Shown piece by piece: positions 33,877 through 41,447 of a stretch of 64,000 nt of DNA. Positions within the stretch are counted from its first letter, which is position 1; every line of letters begins with the position of its first letter. The position numbers and the translations under genes were made by a program. Origin of the DNA: Collinsella aerofaciens (GTDB lineage: Bacteria > Actinomycetota > Coriobacteriia > Coriobacteriales > Coriobacteriaceae); assembly GCF_001405375.1 (NCBI RefSeq), contig NZ_CYYP01000007.1, positions 1 through 64,000 of the forward strand. The letters run 5' to 3'. The notes under the pieces were generated by a model that saw only the letters and a program-made list of their open reading frames with translations, ran no database searches and was not told the DNA's origin.

Positions 33877-34581
33877 CTAGCGTTCGTCCACGAGCTTGGC
33901 GACGAGGGCTTTGAGCTCGGCCACCTCTCGCTCGAGTTCCTTGACGCGGCGGGCGTTCTCGGTGATGCCCTGGCGGTTGAGCGCGGACTGCTCGGCGGCG
34001 TCGTCGGGCATGTACTCGCGATGCTGCTTGGCATCGAAGCTCTCCTCGAACACGCGGCAGCCGTTGCGCTTGATGATGCGTCCCGGCACGCCCACGACGG
34101 TGCAGTTGTCGGGCACGTCCTTGACGACAACCGAGTTGCCGCCGATCTTGACGTTGTTGCCAATGTGGATGTTGCCGAGCACCTTGGCGCCCGTGCCCAC
34201 GGTGACGTTATCGCCGAGCGTTGGGTGGCGTTTGCCGGTCTCGTTGCCGGTACCGCCGAGCGTGACGCCCTGGTAGAGCACGCAGTTGTCGCCCACGATG
34301 GTGGTCTCGCCGATGACGACGCCCATGGCATGGTCGATAAAGAAGTGCTTGCCAATCTGCGCGGCAGGGTGAATCTCGACGCCGGTGATGTGGCGGGTGA
34401 TTTGCGAGAGCACACGGGCGAGCGAGCGATGGCCATGCTTCCAGAGCCAGTGCTCGGGCACGTGGTTCCACTTGGCGTGCAGGCCAGGATAGGAAAGGAA
34501 GATGACCAGACCGTTTTGCGCGGCGGGGTCCTGCGCTTGGACGGTCTTGATGTCCTCGCGAATGGTATTGATAAAGCTCAC
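33877..34581 (-). CDS. cysE: Serine O-acetyltransferase
   Basis: Makes O-acetylserine from serine and acetyl-CoA, the committed step of cysteine synthesis. The 234-residue product is of the short EpsC/CysE type: an N-terminal alpha-helical region, then left-handed beta-helix hexapeptide repeats (about 65-175) with [11 protein letters not shown] and [11 protein letters not shown], which form the active site. The C-terminal 40 residues are a charged coiled coil. The start is best placed at the GTG at 34581, preceded by GGGAGG on the minus strand; a longer frame to 34668 lacks a site. Confidence 0.86.
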   Translation of the reverse strand: MSFINTIREDIKTVQAQDPAAQNGLVIFLSYPGLHAKWNHVPEHWLWKHGHRSLARVLSQITRHITGVEIHPAAQIGKHFFIDHAMGVVIGETTIVGDNCVLYQGVTLGGTGNETGKRHPTLGDNVTVGTGAKVLGNIHIGNNVKIGGNSVVVKDVPDNCTVVGVPGRIIKRNGCRVFEESFDAKQHREYMPDDAAEQSALNRQGITENARRVKELEREVAELKALVAKLVDER

Positions 34582-34804
34582 CGGCCGCCCTCCCTTAGCG
34601 CCATGGCAATGCGATTCAATAAAGTATAGCGATTCGCTAGGGATTAGGAGGGACAATCTTGGCGGCATTGCGCGACAGGTGTCAGTTATGCAAACTTGCT
34701 GGTAATGGAGTCATGCTTTTGTGGGGTTGCGCACGAGGGGGCACCGCAACCGTATACTGGTCAACTTGGACGTATCCGCGCCCACAACTGAGAGGTTTTA
34801 CTTC

Positions 34805-35452
34805 ATGGGTTTCATCAATTTTATTGCCGAGCTGCTTAAGGACCCGCGCACCGCGATCGCCAGCTGGATCGCCGCCGGCCCGCTTATGGCCTACGGCTGC
34901 GTGTTCCTGATTATCTTCATTGAGACAGGCGTGGTGTTCTTCCCGTTCCTTCCCGGTGATTCGCTGCTGTTCGCTTCGGGCTTCTTTGCCCACAATGGCG
35001 GCTTTAACATTGTGGCGCTTCTGGCCACCGCATGGGCCGCTGCCATTTTGGGCGATCAGTGCAACTTTATGATCGGTCACTTCTTTGGCAAAAAGATCAT
35101 CGCTTCGGGCAAGGTCAAGGCCATGACGCCCGAGCGCATTAAAAAGTCCGAGGACTTCTTGGACAAGTGGGGTCACCTGGCCATCTTCCTGGGTCGCTTC
35201 TTCCCGTTTATCCGCACCTTTGTGCCCTTTATCGCTGGCATGGGCGGCATGCACTGGCGCAACTTTGTCGTTTTTAACGTGCTGGGCGGCATTACCTGGT
35301 CGACGGTCTTTACGCTGCTGGGCTACTTCTTTGGCGGCATTCCCTTTGTGCAGGAGCACTTTGAGCTGCTGATTGTCGGCATCGTTGCCGTGTCGATCAT
35401 CCCGACCGTGGTCGGTCTGGTCAAGGCTAAGCTGGGCAAAAAGAACGCGTAG
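34805..35452 (+). CDS. DedA-family membrane protein
   Basis: Polytopic membrane protein of 215 residues with about five hydrophobic segments. It has the family's E-T-G-V-V-F-F-P-F-L-P-G-D-S-L near 40-55 and G-R-F-F-P-F-I-R-T-F-V-P near 130-141. DedA-family proteins act in undecaprenyl-phosphate or lipid recycling and membrane homeostasis; which lipid is moved here is not known. I chose the start at 34805 because the longer frame from 34721 translates the promoter region. It is divergent from cysE and ends before a terminator. Confidence 0.85.
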   Translation: MGFINFIAELLKDPRTAIASWIAAGPLMAYGCVFLIIFIETGVVFFPFLPGDSLLFASGFFAHNGGFNIVALLATAWAAAILGDQCNFMIGHFFGKKIIASGKVKAMTPERIKKSEDFLDKWGHLAIFLGRFFPFIRTFVPFIAGMGGMHWRNFVVFNVLGGITWSTVFTLLGYFFGGIPFVQEHFELLIVGIVAVSIIPTVVGLVKAKLGKKNA

Positions 35453-35480
35453 CTCGAGCCAGCGCGCAAACCGTGCCGTT

Positions 35481-35517
35481 GAGGCCCGTCACCGCTTACG
35501 GTGGCGGGCCTCTTTAG
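35481..35517 (+). terminator. Terminator after the DedA gene
   Basis: GAGGCCCGTCACCG pairs with CGGTGGCGGGCCTC around CTTA, followed by TTTAGTTT. Confidence 0.85.
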
Positions 35518-35536
35518 TTTCGGTCAAATGAAAATA

Positions 35537-35552
35537 CTTTAGTTAGTTAAAG
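35537..35552 (+). promoter_or_regulatory. Putative operator upstream of ilvE
   Basis: CTTTAGTTAGTTAAAG is a 16-bp imperfect palindrome related to the CTTTACTTAACTAAAG core of the site by the amino-acid importer promoter (10808-10827). Both genes belong to amino-acid metabolism. A GTACAAT box (35583-35588) follows. Confidence 0.45.
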
Positions 35553-35595
35553 AAAAACGTTTTATCCGACGCGTACGGGGAGTACAATCTCGTGC

Positions 35596-35745
35596 ATGCG
35601 AATCGACGTGCTATCGGCTTTGATGCTGTTCGCGTGTCCCGTCCGGCCCTACGCTCCGGGCGTGCGACGTTGCGACGCGGTCGGCCTCGGTCCTTGCGTG
35701 CGGGTTCGCGAGTTTGCAACTGTGTATGTAAGGAGCGACATATGA
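35596..35745 (+). CDS. Possible 49-residue leader ORF coupled to ilvE
   Basis: ATG at 35596 opens a frame of 49 codons whose TGA stop overlaps the ilvE ATG as ATATGA. The beginning reads M-R-I-D-V-L-S-A-L-M-L-F, rich in branched-chain residues. A GTACAAT box ends eight bases before the ATG, so the transcript may be leaderless. In a high-GC genome an open frame this short can be chance, so this is tentative. If translated, it would couple ilvE expression to ribosome passage. Confidence 0.3.
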   Translation: MRIDVLSALMLFACPVRPYAPGVRRCDAVGLGPCVRVREFATVYVRSDI

Positions 35746-36794
35746 CTGTCGAGAAGAAGGATGTCGATTGGGGTAGCCTCGGCTTTGGCTACATGAAGAC
35801 CGATTACAGCTACGAGGCTCATTGGAAGGATGACGAGTGGGACGAAGGTGGCCTGACCACCGACCACACCCTGCATGTCTCCGAGTGCGGCGGCATCTTC
35901 CATTACTGCCAGGAGGTCTTTGAGGGCCTGAAGGCCTACACCGCCGAGGACGGCAGCATCGTCTGTTTCCGTCCCGACATGAACGCCGAGCGTATGTACA
36001 ACTCTGCTCAGCGCCTCGAGATGCCCCCGTTCCCCAAGGACAAGTTCGTTGAGGCCGTCAAGCAGGTCGTTTCTGCTAACGCCGCCTGGGTTCCGCCCTT
36101 CGGTTCCGGTGCGACCCTGTACGTGCGTCCGTTTATGATCGGCTCCGGTGACGTGATTGGCGTGGCTCCCGCTCCTGAGTACACGTTCCGCATTCTCGTG
36201 ACTCCGGTCGGTCCGTACTTTAAGGGTGGCCTTAAGCCCGTCAAGCTGCGCGTTTCCGAGTATGACCGTGCTGCACCGCACGGCACCGGCAACATCAAGG
36301 CCGGCCTCAACTACGCCATGTCCCTCAAGCCCACGATGGAGGCCCATCGCGAGGGCTATGCCGAGAACCTGTATCTCGACTCCGAGTCCCGCACCTATGT
36401 CGAGGAGACCGGTGGCGCCAACGTCCTGTTCGTGAAGGAGGACGGCACCCTCGTCGTTCCGCAGTCGCACACCGACTCCATCCTGCCCTCCATCACCCGT
36501 CGTTCGCTTGTTCAGGTTGCTCAGGACCTGGGCATGACCGTTGACCAGCGCCCCGTCGAGTGGGCCGAGGTCAAGGCCGGTACCTTTGTCGAGTGCGGCC
36601 TGTGCGGCACCGCTGCCGTCATCTCTCCGGTTGGCGAAATCGACAACAAGGTCTATGGCGCCGACGAGACCGTGACCTTCCCGGCTGGCTACACCGAGAT
36701 CGGTCCCGTGATGAAGAAGCTTCGCGAGACCCTGACTGGTATCCAGTCCGGTGCTGTCGAGGACAAGCACAACTGGGTTTACACCGTGGCGTAA
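35742..36794 (+). CDS. ilvE: Branched-chain amino-acid aminotransferase
   Basis: PLP fold-type IV transaminase of 350 residues for the last step of leucine, isoleucine and valine synthesis. Features include the N-terminal C-G-G-I-F-H-Y-C-Q-E-V-F-E-G-L-K-A-Y region, N-I-K-A-G-L-N-Y-A with the expected PLP lysine, and T-S-type C-terminal phosphate-binding residues (C-G-L-C-G-T-A-A). The start at 35742 follows AAGGAG; a longer GTG frame from 35592 is unlikely. An operator-like palindrome and a possible coupled leader ORF lie upstream, and a nested palindromic terminator downstream. Confidence 0.92.
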   Translation: MTVEKKDVDWGSLGFGYMKTDYSYEAHWKDDEWDEGGLTTDHTLHVSECGGIFHYCQEVFEGLKAYTAEDGSIVCFRPDMNAERMYNSAQRLEMPPFPKDKFVEAVKQVVSANAAWVPPFGSGATLYVRPFMIGSGDVIGVAPAPEYTFRILVTPVGPYFKGGLKPVKLRVSEYDRAAPHGTGNIKAGLNYAMSLKPTMEAHREGYAENLYLDSESRTYVEETGGANVLFVKEDGTLVVPQSHTDSILPSITRRSLVQVAQDLGMTVDQRPVEWAEVKAGTFVECGLCGTAAVISPVGEIDNKVYGADETVTFPAGYTEIGPVMKKLRETLTGIQSGAVEDKHNWVYTVA

Positions 36795-36816
36795 GCTGTC
36801 TTAGCTGTCCGGCCCG

Positions 36817-36929
36817 AGGGCGACCTTCCTTTCCGGCGCGTCCTCGGACATGAAAGAACCCCCGCTGCGCACTACGTGCGGCGGGGGTTCTTTCGTCCTG
36901 CGGAGTGCGCCGGAAAGGAAGGTCGCCCT
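36817..36929. repeat. Nested palindrome enclosing the ilvE terminator
   Basis: The outer 23-base arms (36817-36839 and 36907-36929; AGGGCGACCTTCCTTTCCGG...) are perfect inverted repeats. They enclose a complete terminator-like hairpin (36852-36894). It starts 22 bases after the ilvE stop codon. Confidence 0.7.
36852..36894 (+). terminator. Terminator hairpin after ilvE
   Basis: GAAAGAACCCCCGC pairs with GCGGGGGTTCTTTC, with a further CGCAC/GTGCG pairing inside. Confidence 0.7.
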
Positions 36930-36961
36930 TTTGTTTTGCTTCGCGCCATGTGGGGGCGGTG

Positions 36962-37171
36962 GCGACGTGCATTTTTGCGAGTATTCTGCAATCGAAGGCC
37001 CCTGCATACCGGCTTCGGGCAAAAAATCGGGATTTCTTGATGTTTTCTACGAATGATGGGTGGGGTTACGGGCTGACAGCGTTTGATTTGCAGGGATATT
37101 CGCGGTCTTTGGCATTTGTCGTGGCGCCCGAAGCCCTTGGTTATGTTGAATACTCCTAAAAATGCACGACG
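36962..37171. repeat. Family D long palindromic element, copy 1
   Basis: CGTGCATTTTTGCGAGTATT (from 36966) is matched in inverted orientation near 37146-37171 (GAATACTCCTAAAAATGCAC). A second inner pair shares GGCTTCGGGC. The element fills the gap between ilvE and lemA, and I see no gene in it. A second copy lies at 60338-60543. Confidence 0.6.
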
Positions 37172-37198
37172 CTTAGAGGGGGACCTTCGCGAAAAAGG

Positions 37199-37237
37199 AA
37201 ACCGCCCCGTCGAAGTATGCATTCGACGGGGCGGTTT
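37199..37237 (-). terminator. Terminator after lemA (minus strand)
   Basis: AAACCGCCCCGTCGAA and TTCGACGGGGCGGTTT form a perfect stem around GTATGCA; on the minus strand it is followed by a T-rich tract. Confidence 0.8.
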
Positions 37238-37273
37238 ATGCATTTGGCCGATTAAGGATGCGCTGTCAAACTA

Positions 37274-37825
37274 CTAGAACTTGACGGTCGGGGCCTGGCG
37301 GGCTGCTTCAGCGGCCTCGAAGCCCTGGCGCTCCTTAAACTGGAAGATGCCGGCAAAGATGACAGCCGGGAACGTCTGAATGGCGTTGTTGTAGCTGAGC
37401 ACGCAGTCGTTGTAGCTCTGGCGTGCATAGCTAATCTTGTTCTCGGTGTCCTCGAGCGATGCCTGCAGCTGCGTAAAGTTGGTGTTTGCCTTAAGATCGG
37501 GATAGGCCTCGGCCACAGCGAAGAGCTGGCGCAGTGCGCCGGTCAGCACGTTGTCGGCTTCCATCTTGGCCTCGGGCGTGGTGGCCTTGACGGCGGTGTT
37601 ACGCGCGCTGATCACGGCGGAGAGCGTCTCCTGCTCGTGCTTGGCGTAGCCCTTGACGGTTTCGACCAGGTTGGGGATCAGGTCGTTACGGCGCTGCAGC
37701 TGCGTATCGATGTTCTGCCAGGCGTTATCGATGCGGTTACGCTTGGTGACCATGTTGTTGTAGATGCCGGCGATGGCGCAGACAATCACAATGACAACAA
37801 CGATGCCGATGATGACGGTAATCAT
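37274..37825 (-). CDS. LemA family protein
   Basis: Membrane-associated protein of 183 residues. An N-terminal hydrophobic helix (about 3-24) is followed by a long helical domain with N-R-I-D-N-A-W-Q-N-I-D-T-Q-L-Q-R-R-N-D-L-I-P-N-L-V, the LemA hallmark. The N-terminus probably lies outside and the helical bundle inside. The molecular function of LemA proteins is not established; they are often encoded next to TPM-domain proteins, which is not the case here. A terminator follows on the minus strand. Confidence 0.88.
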   Translation of the reverse strand: MITVIIGIVVVIVIVCAIAGIYNNMVTKRNRIDNAWQNIDTQLQRRNDLIPNLVETVKGYAKHEQETLSAVISARNTAVKATTPEAKMEADNVLTGALRQLFAVAEAYPDLKANTNFTQLQASLEDTENKISYARQSYNDCVLSYNNAIQTFPAVIFAGIFQFKERQGFEAAEAARQAPTVKF

Positions 37826-38024
37826 GATGTCTCCGTTTCGAATGGCCGCGGCGGCATGCGCCAGCTGCCGTTGGTATAACGCTACTAGTATACCCGCAAC
37901 GTTTTACCGTGCCGAACTTTCCGGTAAGCGTTGTGTTTTCGGCGGGGTCGGCACCGGGGCAAAGCGCGCGAGGTACAGGTGTAAGATATGCGACAGATTG
38001 ACGAGTGTTGTCTTTGCCCTGAGG

Positions 38025-38621
38025 ATGGCGATACCAGTGGACCTTCGCATTAAGAAAACCTACCGCGCCCTTTTCGATGCCTTCACCGAGCTTCTCGAGG
38101 AGCATCGTTTTGAGGACCTGACGGTTGCCATGCTGTGCGACCGCGCCATGATTCGCCGCACGACGTTCTACAAGCACTTTCGCGACAAGAACGATTACTT
38201 TGCCTTTTATATCGATGAGCTCATGTCGGGCTTGCCGCAAAAACAGCCCGATGAGGCCGGCGCAGTGTCTGCCGAGGACGTGCGCGCGCTTCGGCACGCG
38301 ATTTTGGACGATGCTATGGATTTGATTCTGACGCACGAGCGGCTCATGGATAACATTTTGGCAAGCAGCATGTCGGGCATGTTGACCAACGTTATTTGCG
38401 ACCGCATTGCCCGCTCCATCCGCGAGCGTGTGATGAACGTGCTTGCCGAGGATGCCCTGGCCCCCGTGTCACTCGAGACGACGTCCGAGTTTGTCGCCGG
38501 CGGTATTATTCGTCTTTTCACGATATGGTGGGAATCGGGCCACGATCTTGAGCGTCGACCTGAGATAGCCGACGTGGTCGATGCGTTGTTTGAGCGGACC
38601 ATGACACCGGTGAATCACTAA
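38025..38621 (+). CDS. TetR/AcrR-family transcriptional regulator
   Basis: The 198-residue protein has a TetR-type N-terminal helix-turn-helix (about 8-58) with T-V-A-M-L-C-D-R-A-M-I-R-R-T-T-F-Y-K-H-F as recognition helix. The C-terminal domain is of the TetR_C_7-like type. The start is uncertain: ATG 38025 is directly against GAGG, while GTG at 38037 (V-D-L-R-I-K-K) has better spacing. The frame to 37764 is a shadow. The neighbouring exporter and fatty-acid-type targets expected of TetR proteins are not adjacent, so its regulon is unknown. Confidence 0.8.
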   Translation: MAIPVDLRIKKTYRALFDAFTELLEEHRFEDLTVAMLCDRAMIRRTTFYKHFRDKNDYFAFYIDELMSGLPQKQPDEAGAVSAEDVRALRHAILDDAMDLILTHERLMDNILASSMSGMLTNVICDRIARSIRERVMNVLAEDALAPVSLETTSEFVAGGIIRLFTIWWESGHDLERRPEIADVVDALFERTMTPVNH

Positions 38622-38623
38622 AG

Positions 38624-38713
38624 TGGCGGAGAGAGGGGGATTCGAACCCCCGGAACGCTCTCGCGCTCAACGGTTTTCAAGACCGCCGCATTCAACCGCT
38701 CTGCCATCTCTCC
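38624..38713 (-). tRNA. tRNA-Ser(TGA)
   Basis: The minus strand folds as a class II tRNA: acceptor GGAGAGA/TCTCTCC, anticodon loop CTTGAAA with anticodon TGA, a long variable arm (GAGCGCGAGAGCGTTC region) and GGTTCGAATCC in the T-loop. CCA is encoded at the 3' end (38624-38626). It ends three bases from the TetR stop codon on the other strand. Confidence 0.95.
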
Positions 38714-38764
38714 GTGAGTCGTAATGATAGCATCGTTTTGAATTTGCAACAGGGAAGGCGAACG

Positions 38765-40546
38765 ATGACGATCACCGAAATCGACGAGAAGTTCATGCGC
38801 GAGGCGTTGGCGGAGGCGCGAGTCGCCGCGGCGGTGGGCGAGGTGCCCATCGGAGCCGTAGTGGTGCGTGACGGTGAGATCGTCGCGAGGGCGCACAATC
38901 GGCGCGAGCTCGACCAGGATCCTTCGGCTCATGCCGAGTTTGCGGCCCTGTGTGCTGCCGCTCGGTCGCTCGGTCGCTGGCGCCTTTCCGATTGCAAGGT
39001 CTACGTGACGCTCGAGCCCTGCTGCATGTGTGCGGGGCTTATGGTTAACGCGCGCGTAGGACGCTGCGTGTATGGCGCGGCTGATGCCAAGGCGGGCGCG
39101 TTGGGATCCCTATACGATTTGAATGCCGACTCGCGCCTGAATCATCGGTTTAACGTGACGGCTGGGGTCCTGGCGGATGAATGCCGCGAGCTGCTGAGTA
39201 GCTATTTTGGCGGTCTGCGCGGAGCGGGTGGCAGCGGCTGTGGCTGCGGTCCGAACCTTGAGGCGCATGCCGCCCACGCCGCGGCGCTTGCAGGTGCCGG
39301 TGAGGATGCTGGCATGGCGGTTGACTTTGGTCCTGCGTGTCGCCGACCCCGCCGTGTGCTGTTGGCGATCGACTCCTTTAAGGGCAGCGTTTCGAGCGCG
39401 CAGGCGGAGGCGGCGGTTGCCGAGGGCATGCGCCGTGTGTGGCCCGATGCCGAGCTGAACGCTTTGCCGCTGGCAGATGGCGGTGAGGGGACGCTCGATG
39501 CCGTTGCCGCGTGCGGCGGTGAGATTGTGACCTGCGAGGTTGCGGGACCCTTTGGCGATGGTGTGCCTGCCCGGATGTTAGTGGACGGCGAGCACGAGTC
39601 GGTTGTTATTGAGATGGCCGAAGCAGCAGGCATCGGGTACTCACCTTGCACGGAATCGGCGGCGCTGGCTGCTACAACCTATGGCGTGGGCGAGCTGATG
39701 CTCCGTGCAGCTCGTGTCGGGGTAAAGACTATCTATATTGGCTTGGGCGGCAGTGCCACCAACGACGGTGGCGCCGGCATGCTGCAGGCGCTGGGCGCGC
39801 GTGTGGTCGATGATCAGGGATGCGATGTCGCCCCCGGTCTTGCCGGCCTTGAGCAGGTGGCGAGCGTTGATTTGGCGCCAGCGCTGCAGGCTTTGGATGA
39901 TGCTCGTATCGTTGTGCTTTCCGATGTCGAGAATCCGCTCGTGGGGCGTCGAGGCGCACTGGCGGTGTTTGGCGGGCAGAAGGGCCTGCCGGCGGATGAT
40001 GTCGAGGCGCTGCGCAGATACGACGGCTGGATGGTCGGCTACGGTCGCCTGCTCGATGCGGCAATTTTCGAGGCGCGAGCCCAGGGGTTGTTGCGCACAC
40101 CCGAGGGCGCACGGACATTTGGCTCGGTGCTCGGCGTGCCCGGCGCGGGCGCTGCCGGTGGCTTGGGCGCGGCGTTACTGGCGCTCGGTGCGGAGCTACG
40201 CTCGGGCGTGGAGACGGTGTTCGATCTGATTGGGTTTGACGAACGCATGCGTGATGTCGACCTGGTCATAACAGGCGAGGGCAATATGGACGAGCAGTCC
40301 GCCGCCGGTAAGGCGCCTGTGGGTGTGGCTCGCCGCGCCAGGCGATATGGCAAGCCGGTGGTCGCCGTCGTGGGCGGCCGTGCTGACAACCTGAACGCGG
40401 TATATGAGCAAGGTATCGACTTGGTACTGCCGATCTGCCGCAAGCCCATGGACCTGGAACGGGCACTCGATTCGCAAGAAGCCACAACCAACCTCATCTG
40501 CGCCGGCGAGGCAGCCGCCCAATCCTACGACCTCGCTCGCCTCTAA
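38765..40546 (+). CDS. TadA-glycerate kinase fusion protein
   Basis: One uninterrupted 593-residue frame joins two enzymes. Residues about 1-150 are a tRNA adenosine(34) deaminase (TadA) with H-A-E at 56-58 and P-C-C-M-C at 85-89 as zinc ligands; TadA makes inosine at the wobble position of tRNA-Arg. A Gly/Ala/Cys-rich linker (about 150-196) leads to a glycerate kinase (GlxK/GarK family, about 198-592) with D-S-F-K-G-S, L-P-L-A-D-G-G-E-G-T at 235-243, G-G-S-A-T-N-D-G-G-A-G and G-E-G-N-M-D. Both active sites look intact. An internal ATG at codon 184 has a GGTGAGGA site, so a separate kinase could also be made. Confidence 0.85.
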   Translation: MTITEIDEKFMREALAEARVAAAVGEVPIGAVVVRDGEIVARAHNRRELDQDPSAHAEFAALCAAARSLGRWRLSDCKVYVTLEPCCMCAGLMVNARVGRCVYGAADAKAGALGSLYDLNADSRLNHRFNVTAGVLADECRELLSSYFGGLRGAGGSGCGCGPNLEAHAAHAAALAGAGEDAGMAVDFGPACRRPRRVLLAIDSFKGSVSSAQAEAAVAEGMRRVWPDAELNALPLADGGEGTLDAVAACGGEIVTCEVAGPFGDGVPARMLVDGEHESVVIEMAEAAGIGYSPCTESAALAATTYGVGELMLRAARVGVKTIYIGLGGSATNDGGAGMLQALGARVVDDQGCDVAPGLAGLEQVASVDLAPALQALDDARIVVLSDVENPLVGRRGALAVFGGQKGLPADDVEALRRYDGWMVGYGRLLDAAIFEARAQGLLRTPEGARTFGSVLGVPGAGAAGGLGAALLALGAELRSGVETVFDLIGFDERMRDVDLVITGEGNMDEQSAAGKAPVGVARRARRYGKPVVAVVGGRADNLNAVYEQGIDLVLPICRKPMDLERALDSQEATTNLICAGEAAAQSYDLARL

Positions 40547-40561
40547 GGCCTGTCTCCCTAT

Positions 40562-40630
40562 AAGTTGCGGTGGAATACGGAGTGTTTTTGCCTTTAAGGG
40601 GCCAATTCAGTCCGTATTCCACCGCAACTT
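40562..40630. repeat. Family B palindrome, copy 1
   Basis: The 20-base arms AAGTTGCGGTGGAATACGGA (40562-40581) and its perfect complement (40611-40630) surround a 29-base loop. It begins 16 bases after the fusion gene stop codon. A related copy is at 55938-56004. Confidence 0.75.
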
Positions 40631-40682
40631 CGAGAATGGTCATTCGAGGTTGGCTGCCTTGGGTCTTGGGTCGGACCGTTTG

Positions 40683-40840
40683 CCACGAAATGCGGCCATC
40701 TACTACGTTAAACCGGCCACCTTCGACCATCCCGGAATTTGCAAAAACAAAACCGCAGGTAGAAAGCTTGCCGATTTTCGAAAAAGTCGGCTATGGTTGA
40801 CCCCTGTGGCCTAAACGTAGTAGATGGGCCCTTTCTGTGG
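40683..40840. repeat. Family C 158-bp palindromic element, copy 1
   Basis: CCACGAAA at one end and TTTCTGTGG at the other; ATCTACTACGTT in the left arm pairs with ACGTAGTAGAT in the right. The non-palindromic centre contains CGCAGGTAGA. A copy of exactly the same length but opposite orientation is at 62789-62946. Confidence 0.8.
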
Positions 40841-40860
40841 TGCGGCACCAAGCCGGTCAT

Positions 40861-40942
40861 TTTGGGATGGGACTATTTTGACTACTCATTGGCTGCTCTG
40901 GCAATCGGGCTGCAAAAGTAGTCAAAAAAGCTCCGTCCCAAA
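40861..40942. repeat. TTTGGGA-type palindrome upstream of the SRP RNA
   Basis: TTTGGGATGGGACTATTTTG plus ACTAC (40861-40885) pairs imperfectly with GTAGTCAAAAAAG and CTCCGTCCCAAA (40918-40942). An inner TTGGC/GCAATC pairing is possible. It lies 20 bases from family C copy 1 and 10 bases before the SRP promoter. Confidence 0.65.
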
Positions 40943-40951
40943 TTAGCTACC

Positions 40952-40980
40952 TTGCTCTGGCGGGCGGGAGCAGGTAAGAT
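40952..40980 (+). promoter_or_regulatory. Promoter of the SRP RNA gene
   Basis: The -35 box TTGCTC (40952-40957), a 17-base spacer and the -10 box TAAGAT (40975-40980) are well placed for a start near 40987. Confidence 0.6.
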
Positions 40981-40987
40981 ATACCGA

Positions 40988-41115
40988 GCGCCTAGCGCGT
41001 TCGATGGGTTCGGATGACGACATGTTCCGAATCTGGTCAGGTCCGGAAGGAAGCAGCCATAAGGAGCCTCTGTCGGGCATCCGAATCCATCGAGCGCACG
41101 GGCGCTTTTTTGGTG
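40988..41115 (+). ncRNA. ffs: Small signal recognition particle RNA (4.5S type)
   Basis: The conserved apical domain GGTCAGGTCCGGAAGGAAGC binds Ffh (M-domain GGAA/GCAGCC pattern). A long stem of GCGTTCGATGG and complement (40997-41017 with 41078-41097) closes the hairpin, about 100 nucleotides, the bacterial 4.5S size. It is followed by a GCGC hairpin and a six-T run. The RNA partners Ffh to deliver nascent membrane proteins to FtsY. Confidence 0.93.
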
Positions 41116-41128
41116 CCGCGATGCGGTC

Positions 41129-41216
41129 CCGGTGCCGGCGGGCTGTTTGGTGTCTCGCTGGTCCTCGGCTTTGCCTGCGGGATCGCTCGACTACCAAACA
41201 CCTCGCCGCCGGCCGG
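41129..41216. repeat. GC-rich palindrome after the SRP RNA
   Basis: CCGGTGCCGGCGGGCTGTTTGG pairs imperfectly with CCAAACACCTCGCCG and CCGGCCGG. The rest of the 350-base region up to 41448 holds no gene I can support, only a terminator at 41365-41399. Confidence 0.5.
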
Positions 41217-41364
41217 GCCCCGTCGTCCAAAAATCACCCGTAAAGGCGCGTTTATCTAATTTAATCTATCCCTTGCGGAATGCGGCTTGCTGGCGTTGTC
41301 TGGGCATTGATGGCTACGTGGTTCAAGAGGCGGCGGTGCTGTTGCTTGAATTTTTGCAGTTAAA

Positions 41365-41399
41365 GAGGCCCGTTTCCCTGGGTTGGGGAAACGGACCTC
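41365..41399 (-). terminator. Terminator of the LANTG protein gene
   Basis: GAGGCCCGTTTCCC pairs with GGGAAACGGACCTC. On the minus strand it is followed by CTTTAAC, giving a short U-run. Confidence 0.7.
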
Positions 41400-41447
41400 A
41401 TTTTGTCTCTGGACTTGTGGATTGGCGGAGCCAATAGCCGTTGGCGG

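Noticed and set aside
41004-41437. Short frames in the 41.0-41.4 kb region
   Set aside because: They lie within the SRP RNA and the following palindrome, which explain the sequence better.
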